Origin: Mesorhizobium sp. LNHC252B00
Lineage (GTDB): Bacteria; Pseudomonadota; Alphaproteobacteria; Rhizobiales; Rhizobiaceae
Assembly: GCF_000502955.1 (NCBI RefSeq)
Contig: NZ_AYWO01000011.1
Coordinates: forward strand, 166,881-206,212
DNA length: 39,332 nt
Direction: 5' to 3'
Translations under genes and position numbers: made by a program
Shown: positions 1 to 8,190 of the stretch, in pieces
Position numbering within the stretch: position 1 is the stretch's first letter
Layout: each line of letters opens with the position of its first letter
Notes under the pieces: generated by a model
Database searches by the model: none
The model's input: only the letters and a program-made list of their open reading frames with translations
What the model was told of the DNA's origin: nothing

Positions 1-1
1 T

Positions 2-988
2 CCGGGCAAGAGGAAAAAATCGTCCACCGGGACCTGGCTGGTCGCCCAAACGACCAAGGACGAACTGAAGGCACGGCCGGACTTCGACAGCAACGCCTAT
101 GCCCCGCCGCCCGCACCATTGACGACCACGCAAGCTCCGTCGGCTTCCGCCCCGACCACCACCGCGCAGGCCCCCGCCACGAACACCGCCCCGGCAGAGC
201 CGGTGAAGCGGGCCGATGGCAACCTTGCCACCAACATTCTCGGCGAGACCGTCTACAACGGTACGGGCGATGACGCGCAGAATATCGGCAAGGTCGAGGA
301 CATCGTTCTGTCCAAGGAAGGCAAGGCGCAGTCCCTGGTCATCGGCGTGGGTGGTTTCCTTGGTCTGGGCACCAAGAACGTCACCTATGATTTCGACAAG
401 GCACAGTGGGCGGAGAAGAACGGCAACCGCTGGCTGGTGGCGCAGACCACCAAGGAGGAGTTGCAGGCGCAGCCGGATTTCAATCGCAAGGCCTACGACC
501 CTGCACCGGCCACAACGGCATCCAATCAGCCGGCTGCAACCGCCCCAGCCGTGACCACGGCCCCTGCCGCCGCTCCCGCCAACAAGACGGCCGCGGCCCC
601 TGCGGCCACTACGGCACCTGACCAGACAACGACCGGGGCAATCGACAAGTCCACGCTCAAGCAGATGCCGATTGGGGAAATCCGAGGTGACGATCTGAAG
701 GGCACGACGGTCTACGGTGCCAATGATGCCAAGGTCGGCCAGATCGGCGATGTCGTGCTGACGCCGGACAAGAAGCCCGACGCGGTGATCGTCGATGTCG
801 GCGGCTTCCTTGGCATAGGTTCGAAGGAAGTGGCGGTCGGCATGGACAATTTGAAATTCATGACCGACAAGAATGGCAAGAAGTATCTGTACACGACATT
901 CACCAAGGAACAGCTCCAGGCACAGGCCGCCTATGACAAGGGCAGCTATGCACAGAGGCGTGACCAGCAGCGAATGGTCGTGCGGTAG
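2..988 (+). CDS. PRC-barrel domain protein, 5' end cut by window edge
   Basis: The reading frame is open from base 2, so the gene starts outside the window; an internal TTG at 119 is not the true start. At least three related PRC-barrel units are visible. The first is only a tail (WLVAQTTKDELKARPDF). The second runs over about residues 70-165 of the visible part and ends with the near-identical WLVAQTTKEELQAQPDF. The third covers about the last 110 residues. The second and third units carry the hallmark GGFLGLG or GGFLGIG turn. Linkers are rich in Ala, Pro and Thr, as in exported or periplasmic proteins. PRC barrels are small beta-barrel modules found in RNA-processing, photosynthetic and envelope proteins; in rhizobia such multi-PRC proteins are usually annotated only by domain. 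The specific role is unknown. Confidence 0.9.
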   Translation, partial: PGKRKKSSTGTWLVAQTTKDELKARPDFDSNAYAPPPAPLTTTQAPSASAPTTTAQAPATNTAPAEPVKRADGNLATNILGETVYNGTGDDAQNIGKVEDIVLSKEGKAQSLVIGVGGFLGLGTKNVTYDFDKAQWAEKNGNRWLVAQTTKEELQAQPDFNRKAYDPAPATTASNQPAATAPAVTTAPAAAPANKTAAAPAATTAPDQTTTGAIDKSTLKQMPIGEIRGDDLKGTTVYGANDAKVGQIGDVVLTPDKKPDAVIVDVGGFLGIGSKEVAVGMDNLKFMTDKNGKKYLYTTFTKEQLQAQAAYDKGSYAQRRDQQRMVVR

Positions 989-1002
989 CTAGAATAGGCG
1001 CC

Positions 1003-1039
1003 CCGGCGAGTACAGCCGCTATTTGGCTCCGCTCGCCGG
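1003..1039 (+). terminator. Hairpin after PRC-barrel gene
   Basis: A perfect 8-bp inverted repeat CCGGCGAG / CTCGCCGG begins 14 bases after the PRC-barrel stop codon. Its 21-base loop contains a second small stem, AGCC / GGCT. There is no clear T run after it, so it may be a weak or factor-dependent terminator. Confidence 0.45.
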
Positions 1040-1044
1040 ATCTC

Positions 1045-1254
1045 TTACGCCAAGAGGGGTAGCAGTGCCGTGACTTTTCCGCCGTCGTAGCACTTGCGGC
1101 ATCCATTGTCCGACTTCTGCCAAGGACGGACGCGCGCGGCGACATTCACGGTCTGGCCGAAATAGTCGAGGTTGTCGTTGAGTGTCACGGCGATCGACCG
1201 TCCACGGTGGGCCCCGATCTTGAGGATGAACCCTGGCCCGTCATGCTCGTCGAA
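1045..1254 (-). pseudogene. Class III adenylate/guanylate cyclase fragment
   Basis: Read on the minus strand, this stretch encodes LKIGAHRGRSIAVTLND followed by LDYFGQTVNVAARV. That is the highly conserved core of the class III nucleotide cyclase catalytic domain (G-x-H-x-G, then the NVAAR helix). The frame opens directly after a TAG stop and ends at TAA about 70 codons later, and the region after AARV no longer resembles the family. Only about 40 of the usual 180 or so catalytic-domain residues remain, and the metal-binding part is missing. This is a dead remnant. It lies in the same frame as the unidentified ORF upstream, separated from it by two stop codons. Confidence 0.75.
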
Positions 1255-1266
1255 CTAAACTTCGGG

Positions 1267-1680
1267 TCAGGGCCTGCCGCGCGGGATATATCCGGCGTTG
1301 CGTAAAGCGCCGATGAAGAGGCTTGCCGGGCCGGTGATACTCGTCCTGGCCTGCATGGGCAACGGCAGAGTGTTCCAGTCCGCCAACGGAGCGATAAAGG
1401 TGGAGAAAGTCCCATTGACCATGCAATGGCTGATCACCGAGCCCTGCTTGTCCAGCGCCAGGATGCCTGTCTGATTGCTCGGATATTCGATGGCGGCGAT
1501 CCGTTGCATTTCCAAGTCGCCATCGATGCGCAAATCGAAAAGCAGGACGCCGTGGCTTCTGCTGGCGATTTCTGCGACTTTTTCGGTGAAGCCAACGGGA
1601 AGCGCACGAACGCCGTCGACCGCCATCCCGAAAACAAGCGCGTCCAGCTCTTCCGCCGCCATGCCAAGATTTGCTCCCAA
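1267..1680 (-). CDS. Unidentified ORF, possibly a gene remnant
   Basis: The minus strand carries a 137-residue frame with a protein-like composition. A hydrophobic run (IAILIFLGANLG) lies at and just before the TTG start, suggesting a membrane anchor or signal segment; an in-frame TGA limits extension upstream. The rest is mixed alpha/beta in appearance (GILALDKQGSVISHCMVNG). I do not recognise the family. The start is uncertain and no convincing ribosome site is seen. The frame continues, through two stops, into the cyclase fragment downstream, so it may be the broken front part of a larger sensor or cyclase-type gene, or an unrelated gene joined there. Confidence 0.35.
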   Translation of the reverse strand: MGANLGMAAEELDALVFGMAVDGVRALPVGFTEKVAEIASRSHGVLLFDLRIDGDLEMQRIAAIEYPSNQTGILALDKQGSVISHCMVNGTFSTFIAPLADWNTLPLPMQARTSITGPASLFIGALRNAGYIPRGRP

Positions 1681-1754
1681 GAAGATCAGGATTGCAATTG
1701 ATCAGTTGGTTTGTGCACAACCATCCCACTCGCCTCTTTTCGACCAAACATGAT

Positions 1755-2640
1755 CAAAGAATTACTCGATCGGCGGCGAGTCTCGACACCGGCTTGGGGC
1801 CAAGTTTAATACAGAGCGACCGCATTTGGCCGGTGCCGAATGTCGAGCGGACCCGCAAAACCGCCTGATCCAGTCGGCCCTCCGACCCCGACGTCCAGGC
1901 CGAACAGTCTTGCAAATCCATCGGCCGCAGTGCATTCCGGCTATCTGTCGACCGGAGTGGAACTGCTGACACAACTGCCTCGCATGCCGCGTCGGAGTGC
2001 TAACCGCCTTCGCCCTCGACCAGATCTCGCAAACCGATTGTGTTGGGGAATTGCAGCGGTCTTTCGGAACGATTCGGGCTTTCGTTCGTTGTTTCGGCGC
2101 CGACCGGCCAGTGCGCCACCTCCATCGCTTGGAAGGAGAAAGGGCAGCCGCAACGCTGGGAGAACAGCCGCCGGTCGGTAGGTCTGCGTAATCTTAGGGG
2201 CCGTTGTCGGCCGGCGAGGAAATCACCTTCACCATCCTGGTGGTATGGGTTCGTCTTCACAGTGGCAGTGGAGGCCTTTGTCGCCCGCCGCAGTGCTAGT
2301 GGGTGGGGAATTTCCACGAGAGCCAATCGCCGCCACAGTGCCAGTGGAAGCCCTTGTGAACTGTGGGGTAGATGCTAGTGGGCAACCTAACCCCATCCGC
2401 CCCTCACTGCGGACCAAATCGCCTGCGTAGTGCTAGTGGAGATGTTATTAAGCGGTTCTAATGTTCGACCGTCACAGCACTGGTGTCCCTATCGGAAAGA
2501 GCAGGCAGCGGCCAGGATTTGTGATAGTTCGAGTCACCGATTGTGGCTAAGTTGGCTAGCAAAATCAGCAGGTTACTGCGAACCGCCAGGTCGATCGATT
2601 GCAGCAGCGCATCGGATGCGGACTGCGTCCTTCATCTACG
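1755..2640. other. Gene-poor stretch before the transporter operon
   Basis: No frame on either strand gave a recognisable protein. Short open frames here are high-GC shadows. The only structure seen is the degenerate repeat at 2258-2440, listed separately. The stretch probably holds eroded accessory DNA plus the upstream part of the operon control region. Confidence 0.4.
2258..2440 (+). repeat. Degenerate tandem repeat, about 77-bp period
   Basis: Two units are visible at 2258-2303 and 2334-2382, plus a partial third at 2427-2440. Each full unit begins with CACAGTG(G/C)CAGTGGA and ends with the sequence TGCTAGTGG; the third has only the last part. In one frame the units encode similar peptides (VAVEAFVARRSASG and VPVEALVNCGVDASG), so they may derive from duplicated coding sequence. 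No function is evident. Confidence 0.45.
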
Positions 2641-2643
2641 ACC

Positions 2644-2667
2644 TTACAGATTGTCAACAATCTGTAA
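2644..2667 (+). promoter_or_regulatory. Palindromic operator O1, probable GntR site
   Basis: The sequence TTACAGATTGT-CA-ACAATCTGTAA is an 11-bp perfect inverted repeat around two central bases. It sits about 100 bases before the transporter start and just upstream of a TTGACA element. Its core (ATTGTCAACAAT) resembles the TTGT/ACAA half-sites used by many FCD-type GntR regulators. One such regulator is encoded at the end of this gene set. Confidence 0.65.
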
Positions 2668-2671
2668 AACT

Positions 2672-2704
2672 TTTGTTGACAAATAATAGATTCGAGCCTT
2701 CACT
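2672..2704 (+). promoter_or_regulatory. Operon promoter overlapping second operator O2
   Basis: TTTGT-TG-ACAAA at 2672-2683 is a second, shorter inverted repeat with the same core as O1; the two centres are 22 bp apart, two helical turns. The same bases contain a consensus -35 box, TTGACA at 2676-2681. A weak -10 candidate (TTCACT, 2699-2704) follows at 17 bp. A regulator bound here would cover the -35 box, which suggests repression. Confidence 0.55.
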
Positions 2705-2769
2705 CACAAAAGTCGCGTATCGGTCGAGTTCTGTCGCAACAATGCGCGGCCTCCAAAGGGGAAAGAACA

Positions 2770-3972
2770 ATGATCAATAGACGTTCAATAATCACATTCG
2801 CCGCGCTCGGCCCCGTCTCTGCGCTGGCAATCATGGCCGGCGGCACAATCACGGTGCACGCCGCCAACAAGGAACTCAAGATCGGCTTTGTCGGCGTCAC
2901 GAGTGGCGCGGCCGCTGCGTGGGGCACATCCAACGTCCGCTCGATGCAGACGCGCGCCGCCTGGATCAACGAAACCGGCGGTGTGAAGATTGGTGACGAG
3001 ACCTATGACATCAAAATTGTTACCTTCGACGATCAGAAGGACCCGAAGCGGGCGATCGCCGGCATGGAGAAGATGGCCCAGGAGGGCATCCACTATGTCG
3101 TCGGTCCGAATGTCGACGACGGCGCGGCGGCGGTGCGCCCCGTGGCAGAATCCAAGGGCATCATCTATTTTCCCTACGCATTCCCGAAGGAACTCTACAC
3201 CCCGCCGGCGTCCAATGCCGTGCTCGGCATGATCGCCAACTACCAGTCAGCTCCGGCGATCTACAAATATCTCAAGGAAAACAGGGGCGTGAAAAAAGTT
3301 GCCTTTGTCGCCGCCAACGAATCCGATCCGCTGAGCCAGCGGGATGGCGGTGTTGCCGCGGCAAAGGCGCTCGGGCTTGAGGTTGTGGCTGCCACGGACG
3401 TCTACCAAAACGATACCCGCGATTTCACCCCGGTACTGACGCCGATCGTTTTGCAAAAACCGGACCTGCTGGTGCTTTCGGGTGTCGCGCCCGGCAATGC
3501 GCCGCTGCTGATCCGCGCCGCGCGCGAGCTCGGCTACGAAGGTCTGATCTCCACCGAAACGGCGCAGGATGCCAAGGTGCTGGAAGAGGGCGCGGGCGAG
3601 TTGGCCAACGGCTTCATCTCAGTCGGCGGCGCATCGACGCCCGAAATCGCGTCCGACATGATGAAAGAGTTCGTCGACCGCTATACGAAAATGTTCGGCG
3701 AATACAATGACGAGTCCAACACCAAGGTCTACGCGCTCGAATACATCATCGAGACGCTGAAGGCGAACCCGGCCGCGATCAACAATGTCGAAGAGTTCAA
3801 GAAGACGATCGACACTTTCTCGGCACCCAATCCCTATCTGAAGGGCGATGCCAAGCTGACCTATGTCGGAATGACGTCGTTTGGCCAGAAGCGCCAGCTT
3901 TCGGTCCCGATGGTGGTCACGGAATACCGCGACGGCAAGTTCGAGACGCTCTTCGTCGCTCAAGTCGATTGA
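2770..3972 (+). CDS. ABC transporter substrate-binding protein, branched-chain amino acid/amide type
   Basis: This is the periplasmic binding protein that captures the substrate for the permeases and ATPases encoded next. The 400-residue product has an N-terminal signal sequence (basic MINRR, hydrophobic stretch, likely cleavage near VHAA). It is followed by the type I periplasmic fold typical of LivJ/UrtA-like proteins (KIGFVGVTSG at the start of the mature part; VVGPNVDDGAAAV and VAFVAANESDP later). Length fits the family. The start has a good ribosome site, AAGGGG, nine bases upstream. It is the first gene of the operon, behind the O1/O2 promoter. The substrate cannot be read from sequence; the racemase in the same operon points to a chiral amino-acid, hydantoin or amide-like compound. 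Confidence 0.92.
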   Translation: MINRRSIITFAALGPVSALAIMAGGTITVHAANKELKIGFVGVTSGAAAAWGTSNVRSMQTRAAWINETGGVKIGDETYDIKIVTFDDQKDPKRAIAGMEKMAQEGIHYVVGPNVDDGAAAVRPVAESKGIIYFPYAFPKELYTPPASNAVLGMIANYQSAPAIYKYLKENRGVKKVAFVAANESDPLSQRDGGVAAAKALGLEVVAATDVYQNDTRDFTPVLTPIVLQKPDLLVLSGVAPGNAPLLIRAARELGYEGLISTETAQDAKVLEEGAGELANGFISVGGASTPEIASDMMKEFVDRYTKMFGEYNDESNTKVYALEYIIETLKANPAAINNVEEFKKTIDTFSAPNPYLKGDAKLTYVGMTSFGQKRQLSVPMVVTEYRDGKFETLFVAQVD

Positions 3973-4049
3973 CGCAACTGCACTGAAGCGGATTGCCGCA
4001 GAGGCTCGTGCATTCGCCTTGAGCCTCTGAATGGCCGGGAACCATCCTG

Positions 4050-4916
4050 ATGGAACAAGTCATCGCCAACGGGCTTTATCTTGGCGCGCAATACGCCTTG
4101 ATCGCGCTCGGTCTGACCCTGATCTTCGCTCTGATGAACGTGCTGAACTTTGCCCATGGGCAGATGTACGTTCTCGGTGGCTTCGTCACCTACACCGTCT
4201 ATGGCCAGCTCGGCATGCCTTTCGTCGTCGCCCTCGTCGCGTCCGGGATCACGCTGCTGGTCATTGGAGCGCTGGTCGAGAAATTCCTTTTCAGAACGGT
4301 GATTAGGCGAAGCGTGCGGGAGGAAAGTACGATGCTTCTCGCGGCGGCGGTCGCATTCTTCCTCGACGCCGTGATCCTCCTGCTGTTCGGTGAAAAGCAG
4401 CGCGGCGTGCCGAAGATCGTCAGCGGCGTCTTCGTCTCCGACGGCCTCATAATGCCTTACGACCGGCTGCTGGTCGGCGCACTCGCCATACTGTTCATCG
4501 CCTCCTTCGTGCTTTTCATGCAGTATAGCAAGCCGGGACGCGCCATGCGGGCGCTGGCGCAGGACCGGATCGCGGCGCAGCTTATGGGCGTCGACGTCGA
4601 CCGCTATTCGATGATCGGCTTTGCGCTTGGCGCCATGCTTGCCGGCATAGTCGGCGGACTGCTGGTCGCCATCACCGGCGTCAATTCGGGCATCGGCGGG
4701 CCGATCTCGATCAAGGCGTTCTTGATGGTGATGATCGGTGGAGCCGGCGTCGTCAGCGGAGCGATCGCCGGCGGCTTCATCCTCGGCATGATGGAATCGG
4801 TCGGCCTGACGGTGCTACGCCACTATGGCGACGTCACCTATCTCGTCATCTTCGCCGCGCTGATGGTCTTTCTCAGCATCCGCCCCAACGGGCTCATGGG
4901 CAAACCGTGGGGATGA
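4050..4916 (+). CDS. ABC transporter permease, LivH family
   Basis: This 288-residue inner-membrane permease has about eight hydrophobic segments. It carries the family signature LNFAHGQMYVLGGF near residue 35 and the conserved AQDRIAAQLMGVDVDR cytoplasmic loop near residue 170 that contacts the ATPases. Length matches LivH/UrtB proteins. It lies 77 bases after the binding-protein gene and overlaps the next permease by four bases (ATGA). Together with LivM it forms the membrane channel of the importer. Confidence 0.93.
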   Translation: MEQVIANGLYLGAQYALIALGLTLIFALMNVLNFAHGQMYVLGGFVTYTVYGQLGMPFVVALVASGITLLVIGALVEKFLFRTVIRRSVREESTMLLAAAVAFFLDAVILLLFGEKQRGVPKIVSGVFVSDGLIMPYDRLLVGALAILFIASFVLFMQYSKPGRAMRALAQDRIAAQLMGVDVDRYSMIGFALGAMLAGIVGGLLVAITGVNSGIGGPISIKAFLMVMIGGAGVVSGAIAGGFILGMMESVGLTVLRHYGDVTYLVIFAALMVFLSIRPNGLMGKPWG

Positions 4917-5896
4917 TCGACATGAAGCGTACACGCAACATCTTCGCCGTCGCTGTCTTCCTGCTGGTCGTACTCATCGGCGTGCCCTGGCTGATCGAGG
5001 CGACCGGTCGGCTCGACCTCTACTACACGCTGACCTCGGTCGCTTTGCTGAGCATCGCCAGCGCCGGCGTGTGGGTGACCTTCTACATCGGCCGTATCAA
5101 TATCGGCCAGGGTGCCTTCGCGCTTATGGGCGGCTATGTTTCGGCCATCCTTGTCGTCCAGCACGGTTTGTCGTTCTGGCTGACACTGCCGCTGGCCGGG
5201 CTGTTCTGCGCCGCTGCAAGCGTGCTGATCGGACTGCCCATCCTGAGGCTCCGCGGCGTTTATTTCGCGATGGTCACGCTGGTGTTGACCGAAGTGGCGC
5301 GGCTGCTGGCGCTGGCGCTGCCGATCACCAACGGCGCCAAGGGCATGGTGAGCATTCCGCTCCCCGGCGGCATTTCGATCTTCGGCCTGACCATCCTTCC
5401 CGATTTCGCAACGCTCGCCAATCCACGCCCGGCGTTCTATCTCGTTTCGGTGGTGCTGATGGTGCTGTGCTTTGCCGGGCTTTACCGCCTTGTCCATTCG
5501 CGCATCGGCAAGCTCTGCCAGTCGCTGCAGCAGAACGAGGAACTGGCCTCCTCGATCGGCGTCAACATCGCCTATCTGCGCGTCATCGCCTACGCCATCT
5601 CCTCGTTCCTCGGCGGTCTCGGCGGCGCAATGTTTGTTGCCATTTCGCAGTCGATTTATCCGTCCAGCTTCACCGTCACCGACTCGGTGAACTTCATGCT
5701 GAACTGCTTCCTCGGCGGGCTCAGCTACGTCTTCGGGCCGATGATCGGCACCTTCGTGCTCTATTTCGGCTGGGATTTCCTGTTCGAGACCGGCGAGTTC
5801 CAGTTGCTGATCTTCTCGTCGGTGCTGATCGCGCTGATGCTGTTCCTTCCCAACGGCCTGCTCAGCCTGCGGCTGTTCGGCAAGAAGCAGGGCTAG
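4913..5896 (+). CDS. ABC transporter permease, LivM family
   Basis: This second membrane subunit of the importer has about 327 residues and many hydrophobic helices. The LivM motif IGRINIGQGAFALMGGY lies near residue 62, and the conserved QNEELASSIGVN loop lies near residue 210. I chose the ATG at 4913 because it overlaps the TGA of the preceding permease, the usual coupled arrangement; ATG at 4922 is an alternative. The ATPase gene follows four bases after the stop. Confidence 0.93.
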   Translation: MIDMKRTRNIFAVAVFLLVVLIGVPWLIEATGRLDLYYTLTSVALLSIASAGVWVTFYIGRINIGQGAFALMGGYVSAILVVQHGLSFWLTLPLAGLFCAAASVLIGLPILRLRGVYFAMVTLVLTEVARLLALALPITNGAKGMVSIPLPGGISIFGLTILPDFATLANPRPAFYLVSVVLMVLCFAGLYRLVHSRIGKLCQSLQQNEELASSIGVNIAYLRVIAYAISSFLGGLGGAMFVAISQSIYPSSFTVTDSVNFMLNCFLGGLSYVFGPMIGTFVLYFGWDFLFETGEFQLLIFSSVLIALMLFLPNGLLSLRLFGKKQG

Positions 5897-5900
5897 GACC

Positions 5901-6680
5901 ATGACCGAACTTCTCCAGATCAAGGCAGTGACCAAACGCTTCGGCGGACTGATCGCGGTCAACAACGTTTCCTTCGCGGTCCGCGAACGCGAAATCCTCT
6001 CCGTGATCGGTCCCAACGGCGCCGGCAAATCGACGCTGTTCAAGCTGATTTCCTCTTTCCTCAGTCCGAGCTCGGGCGAGGTGCTGTTTCGCGGACAGCG
6101 GATTTCCGGCCTGGCGCCGCATATCGTCGCCCGGAAGGGCGTCGTTCGCACATTCCAGGAGACGACGATCTTCAAGGGCATGACCGTGCGCGACAACGTC
6201 ATCATCGCACATCACCTGCGTTCCAATGCCACCCTTGCCGGCTTCTATCTTGGCACGATTACAGCGCGGCGCGATGAGGCCGAATTCGGACGATCCGCCG
6301 ACGAGATCATCGATTTCCTCGATCTCGGCGCGCAACGGCATGAGATCGCGAGCACGCTGCCGCACGGGCATCTGCGCGCGCTGGGGATTGCCATCGGCCT
6401 CGCCACCAACCCGACCGTGCTCCTGCTCGACGAACCCTTTGCCGGCATGAACCACGACGAAACCGTGCGTGCGGTGAAAATGGTGCGCGGCGTACGCAAA
6501 CGCGGCGTGACCGTGCTACTCGTCGAGCACGACATGCCCGCCGTGATGAACATTTCCGACCGTATCGTCGTCCTGAACTTCGGCGTCAAAATCGCCGAGG
6601 GAACGCCTAAAGAAATCCAAGAGAACGAAAAGGTCATCGAAGCCTATCTCGGCGCCGAAGACGAGACGATCGGATTTTAG
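5901..6680 (+). CDS. ABC transporter ATP-binding protein, LivG family
   Basis: This 259-residue ATPase drives the importer. It has a Walker A motif GPNGAGKST near residue 36, Walker B LLLDEP near residue 175 and the LivG-type FAGMNHDE after it. The H-loop is in LLVEHDM. The signature loop reads LPHGHLR instead of the standard LSGGQQR; LivG proteins often have LPYGxQR, so this is a modest variant, not evidence of inactivity. It ends with the C-terminal extension typical of the branched-chain amino acid group. Confidence 0.93.
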   Translation: MTELLQIKAVTKRFGGLIAVNNVSFAVREREILSVIGPNGAGKSTLFKLISSFLSPSSGEVLFRGQRISGLAPHIVARKGVVRTFQETTIFKGMTVRDNVIIAHHLRSNATLAGFYLGTITARRDEAEFGRSADEIIDFLDLGAQRHEIASTLPHGHLRALGIAIGLATNPTVLLLDEPFAGMNHDETVRAVKMVRGVRKRGVTVLLVEHDMPAVMNISDRIVVLNFGVKIAEGTPKEIQENEKVIEAYLGAEDETIGF

Positions 6681-6682
6681 CC

Positions 6683-7405
6683 ATGAGCGAACTGCTGAGC
6701 GTCTCCAATGTCGAACTCTACTACGACCACGTCTATGCGCTGAAGGGCGTGTCGCTGAGCGTCAACGAGGGCGAGACGGTAGCGCTGATCGGCGCGAACG
6801 GTGCGGGCAAATCGTCAATCCTGCGCGCAATCACCGGCCTGAAAAAAGTCCGTAGCGGCGAGATCCATTTCCAGGGCCGCCGCATCGACAAAACGCGGCC
6901 GGACGAGCTGGTCAGGATGGGCATCGCTATGGTGCCGGAGGGCCGGCGCGTCTTTTCCTACATGACCGTGCGCGACAATCTGATGATGGGCGCATTCACC
7001 CGCACCAACAAGGCCGACATCGCCACGACGCTGGAGATGGTGCTCGGGCGTTTTCCGCGCCTGAAGGAACGCTATTCGCAGACGGCGGGCACGATGAGCG
7101 GCGGCGAACAGCAGATGCTGGTGATCGGGCGGGCGCTGATGGCCAAGCCGAAGCTGCTCTTGCTCGACGAACCCTCGCTCGGCGTCGCGCCGAAGCTCGT
7201 GCAGGACATCGCCCGCTCGATCGTCGCGATCAACCGCGACGAAAAGGTCAGCGTGCTGCTGGTCGAGCAGAATTCGCGCATGGCGCTGCGCATCTCGCAG
7301 CGCGCCTACGCACTGACGACCGGAACGATCGCGCTGGCCGGAGATTCGGCTGAGCTGCTTGCCGACGATCGGGTCAAGAAACTCTATCTCGGCGGCGAAA
7401 TATGA
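6683..7405 (+). CDS. ABC transporter ATP-binding protein, LivF family
   Basis: This is the second ATPase of the importer, 240 residues. It has Walker A GANGAGKSS near residue 36, the LivF-type VPEGRRVFSYMTVRDNL, a full signature MSGGEQQML and Walker B LLLLDEPSLG. The start lies two bases after the stop of the preceding ATPase gene, and the stop overlaps the ATG of the racemase gene (ATGA), so translation is probably coupled through the whole operon. Confidence 0.94.
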   Translation: MSELLSVSNVELYYDHVYALKGVSLSVNEGETVALIGANGAGKSSILRAITGLKKVRSGEIHFQGRRIDKTRPDELVRMGIAMVPEGRRVFSYMTVRDNLMMGAFTRTNKADIATTLEMVLGRFPRLKERYSQTAGTMSGGEQQMLVIGRALMAKPKLLLLDEPSLGVAPKLVQDIARSIVAINRDEKVSVLLVEQNSRMALRISQRAYALTTGTIALAGDSAELLADDRVKKLYLGGEI

Positions 7406-8154
7406 AGGCGCAAATGGACATACTCGTCGTCAATCCCAACACCACTGCGTCCATGACCGAGAAGATCGGCGAGGCGGCACGCGGCGCGGCTTCGGCCGGC
7501 ACCAGGATCATCGCGACCAATCCGAAGGATGGGCCGCCGAGCATCGAAGGCTATTTCGACGAGGTCTTCGCCATCCCGGGAATGATTGGCGAGATCCAGA
7601 GACATCCGGCGTCGAGCGCCTGCGTCATCGCTTGCTTCGACGACACCGGCCTCGACGCAGTACGCTGCGTTGGCGAGATGCCGGTGATCGGCATCGGCGA
7701 AGCGGCGTTTCACATGGCCAGCCTGATTGCCGGCAAGTTCAGCGTGGTGACGACGCTGTCGCGTTCGGTGCCGGCGATCGAGCACAATCTGGTGCGCTAC
7801 GGCCTCGCCAGCCGCTGCGCCAGGGTACGAGCCAGCGACGTTCCCGTTCTGGAGCTCGAAGTGCCCGGCTCCAACGCCCGCCATCGAATTTCGGAGGAGA
7901 TCGAGCGCGCCATCCGCGACGACCGGGCCGAAGCGATTGTGCTGGGATGCGCCGGCATGGCCGACCTCGCTGCCGCGCTCAGCCGCGAACATAGCCTTCC
8001 CGTGATCGACGGCGTCGCCTGCGCAGTAAAACTCTGCGAGAGCCTCGTCGGCCTTGGCCTGTCGACCTCAAAGCGCGGCGGCTACCAGGTTCCACTCGAA
8101 AAATCCTTCGCCGGAATCTTTGCGCCCTTTTCGCCCACCGGCCGTGCATCCTGA
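7402..8154 (+). CDS. Asp/Glu/hydantoin racemase family protein
   Basis: This 250-residue enzyme of the cofactor-independent Asp/Glu/hydantoin racemase superfamily starts with the family motif VVNPNTTASMTEKI. Both expected catalytic cysteines are present: C78 in IACFDDTGLDAVR and C183 in LGCAGMADLA. Such enzymes invert the alpha-carbon by proton transfer between two cysteines. The gene overlaps livF by four bases and ends the transporter operon, so the imported compound is probably racemised once inside. Hydantoin, allantoin-like compounds or an amino acid are possible substrates. An ATG at 7414 is an alternative start. Confidence 0.9.
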   Translation: MKAQMDILVVNPNTTASMTEKIGEAARGAASAGTRIIATNPKDGPPSIEGYFDEVFAIPGMIGEIQRHPASSACVIACFDDTGLDAVRCVGEMPVIGIGEAAFHMASLIAGKFSVVTTLSRSVPAIEHNLVRYGLASRCARVRASDVPVLELEVPGSNARHRISEEIERAIRDDRAEAIVLGCAGMADLAAALSREHSLPVIDGVACAVKLCESLVGLGLSTSKRGGYQVPLEKSFAGIFAPFSPTGRAS

Positions 8155-8164
8155 TGCGTGCAAA

Positions 8165-8176
8165 ATTGTTGACATT
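8165..8176 (+). promoter_or_regulatory. Operator-like site O3 with -35 box before the GntR gene
   Basis: ATTGT-TG-ACATT has the same core as O1 and O2 before the transporter operon, with one mismatched arm. It contains a TTGACA -35-like hexamer at 8169-8174. Its position just before the regulator gene suggests autoregulation together with the operon. Confidence 0.45.
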
Positions 8177-8190
8177 CCCACACAGGATGT

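Noticed and set aside
2525..2545. AGTTCGAGTCAC resembling a tRNA T-arm
   Set aside because: Stem pairing only works with the loop displaced, and no other tRNA arms are present.
4838..6205. Minus-strand open frame of 455 codons across livM and livG
   Set aside because: Antisense shadow of two intact transporter genes; Glu/Gln/His-rich product without domain.
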